A stretch of DNA of 64,000 nucleotides from Pedobacter miscanthi (GTDB lineage: Bacteria > Bacteroidota > Bacteroidia > Sphingobacteriales > Sphingobacteriaceae), in contig NZ_QNQU01000001.1 in the NCBI RefSeq assembly GCF_003315595.1, positions 1 through 64,000 of the forward strand, given 5' to 3'. The notes under the pieces were generated by a model. The model ran no database searches and was not told where the DNA came from. It was given only the letters and a program-made list of their open reading frames with translations. How positions within the stretch are numbered: the stretch's first letter is position 1; every line of letters starts with the position of its first letter. A program made the translations under genes and the position numbers. Positions 35,550 through 44,915 of the stretch are shown here, piece by piece.

Positions 35550-36951
35550 AATAAGCAACCTCGAAGAATTGAATGCCGAGCTGCTTACCATCGACAGGCA
35601 GATATCCTCGAGTCACCTGCGCATTGTGGATCATGGCCATAAACTTAGCCAATTTGACCTTCAATCCATTATCCGTCCCGAAGTAGAGCAAACGATAGAG
35701 TTAATCAGCAAACCATTATCAAAAATGGTTCCTGATGCCACAGCCAAACTACTGGAAAAGACGATTTTTTCCCGCCTGGGCTTTTTCAGCCGTAAGTCCC
35801 TTGGCCTTCTGAGTAAGGCAGTGGTAGCTAAGCTAATGAGTGAAAAGGATGATGAAAATTCAATAGGACCTACAGGCGTAAAAACCGCTCCAAAATCTGC
35901 TTATTCAGTTGAAGATGAACCAGCGGAAAACCGCAGGCATAAACCGAATGGGGCTCAAGAAGCACCGCTACCCGCAGGGAATACTCATCACGATGAACAG
36001 GTAACGCAGCTAATGAGTTTTAAGGGCATTTACCATCTGTTGAAAGCGGCATTTGAGGGTTTTTCAGACCATAAGGTAACCAAATTGAGCGGATCGCTTT
36101 CTTATTATACCGTTTTTTCCATGGCTCCACTACTGCTGGTTGTCATTTCCCTCAGTGCTATTTTTTTTAACCGGGAGGCAGCGGAAGGTCAGATTTTTGC
36201 CCAGTTGAAAGGCCTGCTCGGCTCAGATACCGCCCTGCAGTTACAGGAACTTATCAGAAATGCCGCACTTACAGCAAAAGGCAATGTTGCCATTATCATC
36301 GGGACCGTTACGCTGGTGCTGGGGGCAACGGGCATATTCGCTGACATCCAGGATTCGATCAATTTCATCTGGGGAATAAAACCAAAACCCAAAAGAGGCT
36401 GGTTAAAGATGCTCCAGAATCGGTTTTTATCATTTTCTGTGATCGTAAGCCTTGGATTTTTACTTGTGGTATCATTAGGGATTTCAGCGTTACTGGATGG
36501 CTTCAGCGTCAGGCTTCAGGCGAGGTTTTCTGAGATTTCGGTCGTAGTGTTTTATCTCCTTAATATTGTTTTGACTTTTATCATCATCACCACCATTTTT
36601 GGTGTGATCTTTAAGGTATTGCCAGATGCGAAAATAAAATGGGGAGAGGTGCTCTCTGGTGCGATGGTTACCGCATTTCTTTTCATGGTTGGCAAATTTG
36701 GGATCTCTTTTTACATTTCCAAAAGCAACGTAGGCGGAACCTACGGCGCGGCAGGATCACTGGTCGTGCTGTTGTTATGGACATATTATTCCTCCATTAT
36801 CCTCTATTTCGGGGCAGAATTCACCAAAGCATTCGCTGTGGCCAAAGGTGCAGATATAAAGCCGAACCATTATGCAGTAAGCGTCAAAGAAATCGAGATA
36901 GAAAAAGAAGATTTACCTGTTAGCCAGTCGTCAAAAGAAGTTAAAGGCTAG
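35524..36951 (+). CDS. YihY/BrkB family membrane protein with N-terminal extension
   Basis: The C-terminal 300 residues are a typical YihY/BrkB domain with six membrane helices (LSYYTVFSMAPLLLVVISL; VGGTYGAAGSLVVLLLWTYY; SSIILYFGAEFTKAFA). The first 160 residues are an added hydrophilic part containing a membrane-adjacent helical region (LSKMVPDATAKLLEKTIFSR) not found in short BrkB proteins. ATG codons at 35524 and 35533 are both possible. The family may act as a membrane transporter or in envelope maintenance. It lies in the operon between the holin-like and MscS genes. Confidence 0.87.
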   Translation: MKEMKKNLEISNLEELNAELLTIDRQISSSHLRIVDHGHKLSQFDLQSIIRPEVEQTIELISKPLSKMVPDATAKLLEKTIFSRLGFFSRKSLGLLSKAVVAKLMSEKDDENSIGPTGVKTAPKSAYSVEDEPAENRRHKPNGAQEAPLPAGNTHHDEQVTQLMSFKGIYHLLKAAFEGFSDHKVTKLSGSLSYYTVFSMAPLLLVVISLSAIFFNREAAEGQIFAQLKGLLGSDTALQLQELIRNAALTAKGNVAIIIGTVTLVLGATGIFADIQDSINFIWGIKPKPKRGWLKMLQNRFLSFSVIVSLGFLLVVSLGISALLDGFSVRLQARFSEISVVVFYLLNIVLTFIIITTIFGVIFKVLPDAKIKWGEVLSGAMVTAFLFMVGKFGISFYISKSNVGGTYGAAGSLVVLLLWTYYSSIILYFGAEFTKAFAVAKGADIKPNHYAVSVKEIEIEKEDLPVSQSSKEVKG

Positions 36952-36975
36952 GCCGATCACTCAACAATAAGATCA

Positions 36976-39324
36976 ATGAAATTTACCCCTTTAAAACCAT
37001 TAATCCACTGCATTTTAACCCTCTTTATCTTATTTGCACATCCCCGAAATTCATTGGCCCAGAATCCCATCGGTGTTAAAAATGATTCGGTAAAAACCAT
37101 TCCCGACACCTTACTCTTCAGGATTCAAAGTGCCCAATCTGCGATCACAGAGATTAATGCTGCCAACAAAAAAGGCTATGACCTGGAGGTGATTCAAAGG
37201 AAGCTTTCTGATATCAGAAGTAATATTGATCCGCTCAAAACTGCCTTTTCCGTTAAAGGCGATCAGCCGGAAAGTAAGGGCCTGCTCAGTTATGAGCTTA
37301 TTTTAAAGGATGCAGACTCCCGCTTAAAAGCCATAACAGAAGCACTTGTCAAAAGCAGCAACGACCTCCAGCGCATGGCCCAGCAAGTTACCCAGCTTAG
37401 CGGCGATTCCCTGTTGACAGCTACAGGCAATGATGCAGCTGATAAAGCGCTTTATGGGCAACAGATAAAGGATATCAAGCTCCGGCTTGATCAGGTGGGA
37501 AAGGCTACAGGAGAAAATCTTAATTCAGTAAACCGTTTGCTGGCCAGTACATCTTCCCTTGGCATAGAAGTATCAAATCTCAGGGCCCAGACAGCTGAAA
37601 GGTTGGAACAATCGGGAAAATTGGCCTTAAGCAAACAACAACCGTATTTTTGGGATGCCCCTATTAAAAACCAGAATAAAGGAGCCACCGGAAACCTGAT
37701 CCTGACAAGCTACATCGGTCAGCAACAAATCCTTAAATATTTTATCTCCACTACCTGGGATAACCGTCTTCTTGCCTTTCTGATATCAGTTTTGTTTTTT
37801 GTATGGGTACACCACAATTTCAGCAGTTCAAAACGCACAGTTATCAAGAGGAAGATTGGGACATTAAAATTTGATTACCTGCGCCCCTACCCCATCCTTG
37901 CGACCCTGATCATCCTGCTGAACATCACTCCTGTTTTCGAACCCGGGGCCCCAAGCCTCTATATTGAGCTTATTGCATTGGTGTTACTATTGCTTATGAC
38001 CATCCATCTCCGGGGAACCCTGGAAAAGAAACAGTTACGCTTCTGGTTTGCCATAACCTTATTGTACACGCTATTAATACTTGGCAACGCGGCTGTGGAC
38101 GATGGATTACCGTTGAGGTCGGCGCTGATGCTGATCAATATTTTTTTCATTTGGTTAGGCGTGAAGATGTACCGAAAGACAAGCTTTAAGGTTTTCCCGA
38201 AAAAGTATGTGCATGCAGTCTTTGCGCTTTTGGTCATATTCAATGCATCTGCGGTAGTGTTGAATCTGTTCGGAAGAGTGGACCTGGCCAAGATCCTCAG
38301 CGTAACAGGCGTAATCGGACTGATACAACTGATCTCTCTCTCCGTTTTCACGCAGATCATGCTTGATGCTTTTGAACTCCAGATGCGCATCAGCTCCTGC
38401 AACAATGGCTTTTTTTCGAGGATCAACCAGTCCAAGGCGAAGGCAAAGCTTAAAAAGGCCCTTTCTGTTGTTTCATTACTGCTCTGGATCATGGTATTAT
38501 TTATGAACCTAAGCCTCATCAGCGGCATCTGGCAATGGCTCACATCCATCGTAAGCAAACCCCGCGTCTTTGGAAGTATTCATTTCAGTTTTGGCAATAT
38601 CCTTTTCTTTACTGTGATTATATACATTTCGAATAAACTGCAGAAGCATGTCCCGCTGCTTTTTGGCGAAGAAAAGATAACATTCAATGAGTCAAGTGGG
38701 CAAAAAGGTTCGAAAGTGGCATTGGCCAGACTGGTGATCATCATTGCCGGCGTGCTGCTAGCGGTAGTAGCATCAGGACTTCCCATGGATAAGCTGACAG
38801 TGGTTTTGGGAGCTTTCGGGGTAGGGATTGGTCTGGGCATGCAGAACATTGTGAATAATTTCGTATCAGGCATTATTTTAATATTTGAAAAACCTTTTCG
38901 TATCGGGGATTATGTTGAACTTGCCGATAAAAAGGGTAAGGTACGGGACATCGGTATCCGCTCAAGCAAACTGCTCACCCCACAAGGATCCGAGGTGATC
39001 ATCCCTAACGGAGATCTTCTTTCAGGCAGGCTGGTTAACTGGACACTAAACAATGAGTACATTAAAACAGAACTGCTGCTGAAAGTGCCGGCAGACAGTG
39101 ACCTTGAGCTGGTCAATAAAACTATCAAAGAAATTGTATCCTCGCAAGATGCCGCTGTAAGAAATCTTGATGCAGAAATTCTCATCAATGCCATCGCTGC
39201 AGATAGCGTGGAGTTAAAGGTGCTCTGCTGGATCAGCAATATTTACGTGGAAGCTGACTTCAAAAATAAGTTCCTTCGGGCTATGCTCATCAATGCACCT
39301 AAAAATGGAATTAAAATGTTGTAG
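36976..39324 (+). CDS. Large MscS-type mechanosensitive channel
   Basis: The 782-aa protein has a signal peptide (to about residue 28), a periplasmic helical domain of 200 residues, about eight to eleven membrane helices and a C-terminal MscS core. The pore-lining helix region (VVLGAFGVGIGLGMQNIV) and the beta domain start (IFEKPFRIGDYVEL) at about residues 605-650 are diagnostic. It resembles the MscK/YbiO-like long channels that open under membrane tension and save cells from osmotic downshock. It starts 24 bp after the BrkB gene, so the three genes form an envelope-stress operon. Confidence 0.9.
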   Translation: MKFTPLKPLIHCILTLFILFAHPRNSLAQNPIGVKNDSVKTIPDTLLFRIQSAQSAITEINAANKKGYDLEVIQRKLSDIRSNIDPLKTAFSVKGDQPESKGLLSYELILKDADSRLKAITEALVKSSNDLQRMAQQVTQLSGDSLLTATGNDAADKALYGQQIKDIKLRLDQVGKATGENLNSVNRLLASTSSLGIEVSNLRAQTAERLEQSGKLALSKQQPYFWDAPIKNQNKGATGNLILTSYIGQQQILKYFISTTWDNRLLAFLISVLFFVWVHHNFSSSKRTVIKRKIGTLKFDYLRPYPILATLIILLNITPVFEPGAPSLYIELIALVLLLLMTIHLRGTLEKKQLRFWFAITLLYTLLILGNAAVDDGLPLRSALMLINIFFIWLGVKMYRKTSFKVFPKKYVHAVFALLVIFNASAVVLNLFGRVDLAKILSVTGVIGLIQLISLSVFTQIMLDAFELQMRISSCNNGFFSRINQSKAKAKLKKALSVVSLLLWIMVLFMNLSLISGIWQWLTSIVSKPRVFGSIHFSFGNILFFTVIIYISNKLQKHVPLLFGEEKITFNESSGQKGSKVALARLVIIIAGVLLAVVASGLPMDKLTVVLGAFGVGIGLGMQNIVNNFVSGIILIFEKPFRIGDYVELADKKGKVRDIGIRSSKLLTPQGSEVIIPNGDLLSGRLVNWTLNNEYIKTELLLKVPADSDLELVNKTIKEIVSSQDAAVRNLDAEILINAIAADSVELKVLCWISNIYVEADFKNKFLRAMLINAPKNGIKML

Positions 39325-39881
39325 CGTACCTTTTGAAGCTGAATAATGCAAGGCAGTTGGGAACCAAGCGGCATAACCCATTTTATTTTGAGAATATTTA
39401 TAAGCCCGGGCTATTTCGATAATGGATTTGGCAGACAGATAGGTTTTCCCAAACAGTATTACTTTATACTATGCTATCCAATCAGATAACAATACATTCA
39501 AAAATGAATTTTAAGCAAATATATCTAATCCTGGAAATCAACAATATTTCCTAGTAAGAGATGGGATTTCCTGGGGCTGATTATCCTTGAGACCATCTTT
39601 TTCTAGATTTTCCCCTTCGAAGTACTCATCAAATGAAGTACTCCTATCCAAATGTCGAACCATATGCAATGCTTTAACATATTGATTATTTTTCCTTGAA
39701 AAGACGATCATTAGAAAAGATAACGGAAAAGATCCGCCAATAACCCTTATATTCTAAATTCTTATGTTAATGGAGGGTTATAAGGTATTAAGGCGAAAAT
39801 GATTGCGCGTTTCGTTTTTCAAAGGGTAGGTTAACTGAATTTGTGTTAGTCAAACATGCCCAGCGCTGCGCCCAAGGATTT
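39325..39881. other. Intergenic region with one small minus-strand ORF
   Basis: Apart from the 57-aa ORF at 39538-39711, no gene is visible. The segment is AT-rich and separates the MscS operon from a thioredoxin-family pseudogene. Confidence 0.4.
39538..39711 (-). CDS. Small hypothetical ORF, 57 aa
   Basis: An ATG at 39711 opens a frame reading MIVFSRKNNQYVKALHMVRH, then SFDEYFEGENLEKDGLKDN and a TGA at 39538. The composition is protein-like and acidic with a basic start. There are no known motifs. It is isolated and antisense to nothing. It could be a true small gene or the front end of a decayed one. Confidence 0.35.
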   Translation of the reverse strand: MIVFSRKNNQYVKALHMVRHLDRSTSFDEYFEGENLEKDGLKDNQPQEIPSLTRKYC

Positions 39882-40142
39882 ATGAAAACATCCCTTTTAA
39901 GCATCTTATTGCTACTTCTCATCCGAGCCAGCCATGCGCAGTACACCTATACCCTTAACATCAAAAACCAGAACTGGAAGGCAAAAAATCAAACTCTACC
40001 GACCGGACAAAAACACAGCAGGCATGGAAAATCGATTCCTCGGCCATTGAAAACGGAACGGCAAGCTTTAAAGGAAACATTTCGCAACCCGTGCACCTCG
40101 CAGAACTGGACTTATGACCAAAAGAAAACCCGCCTCCATTAA
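39882..40142 (+). pseudogene. Remnant of an exported thioredoxin-family protein (DUF4369 type)
   Basis: The ATG at 39882 opens an intact signal peptide (MKTSLLSILLLLLIRASHAQ) and YTYTLNIKNQNW. The frame is then lost, and another frame continues AWKIDSSAIENGTASFKGN with ISQPVHLAELDL, which is the DUF4369 beta domain that normally precedes a TlpA thioredoxin. A third frame holds YDQKKTRL. The thioredoxin part is missing. At least two frameshifts and a 3' truncation make it a pseudogene. Confidence 0.6.
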
Positions 40143-40581
40143 GTTCCCCCTGGATTCCGGAGAACATTCGCTCCTCCTGGAAATGGGCAAAGGCTTAAAC
40201 AGGCAACCAGTTATTTCCGGACTGGAAACCAACAGCATGAAAATACGGAAGCAATCAGAACAGCAATGGCACGCGCGGACACCTGTGCCAAGATACCCAC
40301 AATTTGCCAAGACAGCTAAATCATGCTTCTCAAACCAAAGTCCTATAGTGCTTCGGGTCAAACCGTATTTCCGACTCGCTGTCCTCTTGCCAAGCATCCC
40401 TGAATTACCTCACACAGGGTGTTTACTTTAACATCTTCATTTTAGCGACCCAAGGTCTTCTTTTTGCAATTTGTGTGAGTCTTTGCTTTTTTTTTTTCTA
40501 CTTTTTTTGTTTGTAATGACAAGCTATAGCAGGACAAGAAAATGGATATTGTTGCCTGATCCGATCAGCAATGTCCCAGAC
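40143..40581. other. Intergenic region downstream of the pseudogene
   Basis: I see no further gene. Open frames on both strands have Arg/Ser/Pro-rich text and no start context. A run of T near 40490-40510 follows sequence that might end the pseudogene transcript, but no clear hairpin is present. Confidence 0.35.
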
Positions 40582-41562
40582 TTAACTTAGATGCAAGATG
40601 GCATATAGGGAAACTGTGGAAATAAATAGCCAAAGAACGATACCTTGCAGGAACGGCTTCAGCCCAACATTTGATAGCACTTGCCTGGATAGTCCAGCCC
40701 CTATTAAAAATAGTGTCAGGTTCAATCCGGCCTTTGCAAGGGAGATCAGAACAGGGCTTGTCGCTTTAACTGCAGGCACATATGTATTGGCTATCATAGC
40801 AAGGATGAATAGGCTTATAAAATAGGGTATGCTGATTTTTTTGGTTTTGCTTTTGAATATGAAAGTTGAAAGAAAAGCGACTGGTATGATCCAAAGTGCC
40901 CTGGCAAGCTTGACCGTCGTAGCCACTTCGAGGGCACGTGCACCATATTTACTTGCAGCACCTACAACCGAGCTGGTATCGTGAACGGCTATGGCACACC
41001 ACAGGCCGAACTGCGTTTGCGATAAATTAAAGTAATGCCCAATGGCCGGAAAGAGGAACAGTGCAAGGGAGTTTAAGATAAATACGCAGCCTAATGCGAC
41101 TGTAATCTGTTTTTCTCCGGCATTGATAACGGGAGAAATCGCAGCAATGGCACTTCCTCCACAGATAGCTGTGCCAGTCGAGATCAGATAAGATGTTTTC
41201 TTTTCAAGCTTTAACCAGCGACCCATCAGATATCCTAGGACCAAAGTAGAACTGATCGATGCCACTGTAAAGAGAATGCCCTCCCTACCTGCCTGCAGTG
41301 CACTCTGCACGTTCATGCCGAAGCCCAGCCCCACTACTGAAACCTGCAAAAGCAAATGTGTCATCTTTTGATTGATGTGCAGGTATGGGTGCCCGATCGT
41401 CTGTGCGATTGCCAGGCCGAGAAAAAGCGCAACAGCAGGGTTAAAAAATGGTGTGAGGCAAGCTATGGCGCATGTGATGAAAATTATCTTTCTACTTTTG
41501 CTATTAATATTCAGGAGCGCACCTGGAGGATTATCCGCATCCAGATATTTGTTTATGTTCAT
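40582..41562 (-). CDS. YeiH/UPF0324 family putative exporter
   Basis: The 326-aa protein has about ten membrane helices. GTAICGGSAIAAISPVI near residue 130 is the signature of the UPF0324 (YeiH) family, described as putative sulfate or sulfite-related exporters. It faces a LysR-type gene across a 174-bp gap, the same partnership as E. coli yeiH/yeiE, so regulation by that neighbour is expected. A dyad fitting the LysR T-N11-A rule lies between them. Confidence 0.87.
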   Translation of the reverse strand: MNINKYLDADNPPGALLNINSKSRKIIFITCAIACLTPFFNPAVALFLGLAIAQTIGHPYLHINQKMTHLLLQVSVVGLGFGMNVQSALQAGREGILFTVASISSTLVLGYLMGRWLKLEKKTSYLISTGTAICGGSAIAAISPVINAGEKQITVALGCVFILNSLALFLFPAIGHYFNLSQTQFGLWCAIAVHDTSSVVGAASKYGARALEVATTVKLARALWIIPVAFLSTFIFKSKTKKISIPYFISLFILAMIANTYVPAVKATSPVLISLAKAGLNLTLFLIGAGLSRQVLSNVGLKPFLQGIVLWLFISTVSLYAILHLS

Positions 41563-41634
41563 ATAGAGTTGTTTTTAACTGCGCAAATATGCCTCGCCTT
41601 GGAGAACTATTTTCATCATAGAATCTGATAGTCA

Positions 41635-41649
41635 ATAACCCCAGGTTAT
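41635..41649. promoter_or_regulatory. Candidate LysR operator
   Basis: ATAACC-CCA-GGTTAT is a perfect dyad of 6-bp arms with a 3-bp centre, and T at 41636 and A at 41648 satisfy the T-N11-A rule of LysR-type binding sites. It lies in the gap between the divergent transporter and LysR genes, 73 bp from the transporter start and 88 bp from the LysR start. Confidence 0.5.
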
Positions 41650-41736
41650 GAAACAGCCTAAGAATTACCAGTCGAAAAAATTATTTTTTTCGGTTGGATT
41701 AAAATATATTAGATTGAATAGGTAGTTTTATGAACT

Positions 41737-42633
41737 ATGTTTGATTTCCGTTTACAGGTGTTTTATGCAGTGGCCAGGCGCCTTAATTTTACCAGGGCAG
41801 CAGAGGAGATGTACATCACGCAGCCAGCTGTTACCAAGCACATCAGAGAGCTGGAAGCACATTTCAGGACTTCGCTTATTGAGCGGAGCGGCAATCGAAA
41901 GGTTAGCCTGACCCCTGCTGGAGAAACCCTGCTGAGGTACGTAAAACAGATCAGCTCAATATACAGTGAGCTGGAATTTGATATGAATGTGCAGGCGAAG
42001 CATCACAATGGCACCTTGAGGATCGGCGCCAGCACTACCGTTGCACAGTACGTTCTTCCACCAATCCTTGCTAAATTCCATGAACAGTTCAAAGAGATAA
42101 AAATCGTATTGCTTACGGCCAATACCGAGCAGATAGAGGAAGCGTTGATAAAAAGGGAAATAGACCTGGGCCTCACCGAGGGTATAACAAAGCAGCCTGA
42201 GATCAGTTATCAGGAATTTGCCAAAGATGAGCTCGTACTGGTAAGCAGCGCGACCAACTTGACACTCAAAAAAGAGATCCTGAAGCCAGAGGAATTAAAA
42301 AACTATCCGTTGCTGCTAAGGGAGTCGGGATCGGGAACGTTGGAGTTCATTGCATATGCTTTAAAACAGAAAGGCATACGCTTAGCTGACCTGAATATAG
42401 AAATGCAGCTTGGCAGCACAGAAAGCATAAAGTCCTATTTGCTCAACAGCAATTGCCTGGCATTTCTCTCCATTCACGCTATCATGAAAGAACTTAAATC
42501 CGGTGAGTGCAGCATTGTGGACATCTGGGATTTGACAATAGAAAGGTTATTTTATTTTATAGAACTACAGGGGCAGCCTTTGCCTTTAGCAGAATTGTTT
42601 GTTCGTTATGCTTTGAAACATAAAAGACCCTAA
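41737..42633 (+). CDS. LysR-type transcriptional regulator
   Basis: The 298-aa protein has a winged helix-turn-helix at residues 1-65 (LNFTRAAEEMYITQPAVTKH; IRELEAHFRTSLIERSG) and a substrate-binding-protein-like effector domain (LRIGASTTVAQYVLPPIL; RESGSGTLEFI). It most resembles CysB-like/YeiE regulators, and the divergent YeiH-like gene is its likely target. The ATG at 41737 gives the standard start MFDFRLQVFYAVARR. Confidence 0.92.
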   Translation: MFDFRLQVFYAVARRLNFTRAAEEMYITQPAVTKHIRELEAHFRTSLIERSGNRKVSLTPAGETLLRYVKQISSIYSELEFDMNVQAKHHNGTLRIGASTTVAQYVLPPILAKFHEQFKEIKIVLLTANTEQIEEALIKREIDLGLTEGITKQPEISYQEFAKDELVLVSSATNLTLKKEILKPEELKNYPLLLRESGSGTLEFIAYALKQKGIRLADLNIEMQLGSTESIKSYLLNSNCLAFLSIHAIMKELKSGECSIVDIWDLTIERLFYFIELQGQPLPLAELFVRYALKHKRP

Positions 42634-42690
42634 GTGCGTATTTCACTAAATTGGTTCTTTCCCAATTTTTGGTGGTTTTTCATGATAAAT
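42633..42690. repeat. Copy 2 of a short dispersed repeat
   Basis: Beginning on the last base of the LysR stop codon, this stretch is nearly the same as 19203-19255 ('gtatttcactaa', 'ttctttcccaatttttggtgg'). The following 210 bp up to the ABC permease hold no gene. Confidence 0.4.
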
Positions 42691-42902
42691 CTGGTTGTTG
42701 TTCGTTTGGGAATAATGAGTCTTACCAAGCTGATTTTCTCATCAATTGATCCTTTGGAAGTAGTTTAAGTAGACAACCAGATACTCTTTAGTAAAGATCT
42801 TTATTTTTGATTATATAGTTTTCCGGCCGCATGAAAACCGCTTCACAAGCATACCTTCATCGATAAAGATAAGCCCAGTTTAATCCGATAATCAAGCCAA
42901 AG

Positions 42903-43916
42903 CTAGCTTCTGATTTCCCTGCGCATAAAGATATAGTAAGCCAGGGCGAAAAAGGCAATACTACCAGCCAAAAGTCCGCTAAGTTGCGGCCAAACAATCA
43001 CCAGGCTTTCCCTGAACGGTAGTGGTGAGGGAATGGCGCCCGAAAGCTGCTCCATACTCATCGGACCAAGGCTTCTGATGGAAGGCATGAGCATAGTGGT
43101 TGCTGCATCACTATATAGCTGCCCGGGAGCGATGCGCATAATATCCATGATCAGTTCATTATAACCCATTAGCTGGCTTTGGCTCAGATAAGCCGGGTCC
43201 GGCAAAAAGGCTCGAATGACCAGATTAACCAGGATCGGATAAAATACCGTAAAAAACAACCAGATGCCAAGCGAGGTTAAAGCAGAAGTAGCCGCCTGGC
43301 GAAAAGCAATTGAAAACAGGATAGAAAGGCTTAAATAAAAACCGACATAGACCATCGTGAGCAAGGTAAAGCCTAGAATTCTCAGGAGCTCCGAAGGCTC
43401 AATACGTACCCCGGTAAAAAGCAGTCCCCCACCAATCATCAGCAGTGTCAGGGAAATAAACAGCGTAGAGATGATCAGCATGGCGCTGTAAAACTTAGCG
43501 AGCAGGATATTGTCACGGTATATCGGCTGAGCCAGCAATCTTGTAAGCGAGCCGCTGTTCTGCTCTGAATTGATAGCATCAAACCCCATGGTAATGCCAA
43601 GCAGCGGTGCCAAAAAACTCATCAGCACATGAAAAGGAGGCATCGAACCATCCGTTGCGCTGAGCAGCTTGAGGTATAAAAAGGCATGATCGGGATCGCC
43701 CGAATTGCTGAAAGAAGCCCGGATATTGGACATGGAGATATACAGCGAGGCGAAAAAGGTAAGCACCACAAGCGCAAGCAGCAAGATAAAACGCCAGCTG
43801 CGCACATGGTCCGACACCTCTTTGCTTACCATCACCTTAAAAGGACTGAGCTGGCTTCCTGCCTTAGCTTTATTTTCTTCTGTTGCCAAATAACGGCTTG
43901 CGCTTAATGCTTTCAT
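42903..43916 (-). CDS. ABC-2 type transporter permease
   Basis: The 337-aa protein has a cytoplasmic N-terminus (FKVMVSKEVSDHVRSWRF) and six membrane helices with the ABC2 pattern (LAPLLGITMGFDAINSEQNS; GSLTRLLAQPIYRDNILLAK), as in GldF/NosY-like permeases. A large extracytoplasmic loop lies near residues 220-290. It is the third gene of the operon and its start overlaps the ATPase gene by 47 bp. It should form the membrane part of an exporter or of a machine acting on the envelope. Confidence 0.88.
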   Translation of the reverse strand: MKALSASRYLATEENKAKAGSQLSPFKVMVSKEVSDHVRSWRFILLLALVVLTFFASLYISMSNIRASFSNSGDPDHAFLYLKLLSATDGSMPPFHVLMSFLAPLLGITMGFDAINSEQNSGSLTRLLAQPIYRDNILLAKFYSAMLIISTLFISLTLLMIGGGLLFTGVRIEPSELLRILGFTLLTMVYVGFYLSLSILFSIAFRQAATSALTSLGIWLFFTVFYPILVNLVIRAFLPDPAYLSQSQLMGYNELIMDIMRIAPGQLYSDAATTMLMPSIRSLGPMSMEQLSGAIPSPLPFRESLVIVWPQLSGLLAGSIAFFALAYYIFMRREIRS

Positions 43917-44874
43917 TATCTAAGGTAATATTTGTGTTGTTTTCGAAATATTTCTCATAAATTTCATCCAAACCGTATTGTTTTTGGCTTACAGCCCGGA
44001 TGTCCTCTCCCAGTTCAATAATCCTGCGGATGAGTTTTGGGGTGATCTCCCCGGTGGTATTAAATTGCAGCCTGTCTCCGTTTACGTTCATACTATTAAT
44101 TTCCGGCCAGCCGCTGAAATTACTTTTCAATGCATCAGCATCCTTTGGTAAGCGGGTTAACTGGATAAGGATTTCTATTCCTGTGCTTGCGAAGAGCTCG
44201 GAGGAAAGCGTGGGCAGGTCTCCGGTAGCCAGTAACTTTCCCTCGACGAATATCCCTACCCGGTCGCACACCTGCTGAACGTGATGAAGGTGATGAGAGG
44301 AAAGCAGTACCGTTAAACCCTGTTCCCGCTGGAGAGATTTTATAAGTTCCAGGAACTCCTTTACCCCGGCCGGGTCGATTCCCAGGGTGGGCTCATCCAG
44401 GATGATCAGTTCAGGCGCTTTGATGAGTACTTCTGCCAGTCCCAGCCTTTGTTTCATGCCCCTTGAATAAGTGGAGGCAGGCTTATCTGAAGCTGCCCCT
44501 AATCCCACAAGTTCCATCATACCCCTGGCATATTCAGCTATACCTTTTTCAGGCATTGCATTCAGTCTTGCGATATAAAGCAGGTTTTCCAGACCAGTCA
44601 GCTGGGGATAAAATCCGAGATTATCCGGCATATAGCCTACCTTTCGTTTTACTTCAATAGGATCCCTGCTGGCATCATGGCCGCAAACGATGGCCGAACC
44701 GCTATCGGGTTCAGTGAGGCCTAGCATCATGAGTATACTCGTAGTCTTACCCGCACCGTTTGGGCCTAGCAATCCGAATATTTCGCCACGCTCGATCTGA
44801 AGGTTGAGCTTATCAACAGCGATATGCGAACCATAGCTTTTGCACAGGTTCTTTAGATCAATAATAGGTTTCAT
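43870..44874 (-). CDS. ABC transporter ATP-binding protein
   Basis: The 334-aa protein has Walker A GPNGAGKTT (about residues 37-45), a signature YSRGMKQRLG, Walker B LIILDEPTLGID and a switch His in SSHHLHHV. The C-terminal 100 residues are the additional domain of GldA/CcmA-like ATPases. It partners the permease at 42903 and lies downstream of the NEW3 protein gene. Substrate unknown. Confidence 0.92.
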   Translation of the reverse strand: MKPIIDLKNLCKSYGSHIAVDKLNLQIERGEIFGLLGPNGAGKTTSILMMLGLTEPDSGSAIVCGHDASRDPIEVKRKVGYMPDNLGFYPQLTGLENLLYIARLNAMPEKGIAEYARGMMELVGLGAASDKPASTYSRGMKQRLGLAEVLIKAPELIILDEPTLGIDPAGVKEFLELIKSLQREQGLTVLLSSHHLHHVQQVCDRVGIFVEGKLLATGDLPTLSSELFASTGIEILIQLTRLPKDADALKSNFSGWPEINSMNVNGDRLQFNTTGEITPKLIRRIIELGEDIRAVSQKQYGLDEIYEKYFENNTNITLDNESIKRKPLFGNRRK

Positions 44875-44915
44875 CTTTCTGGTTTAAGATTTAAAGTTTC
44901 CTAAAAAAAGATGGC

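Noticed and set aside
37959..38558. Long antisense open frame (199 codons) in the MscS gene
   Set aside because: It lies wholly inside a gene with clear MscS motifs on the other strand, has Ser/Asn/Thr-rich shadow composition and no start context.
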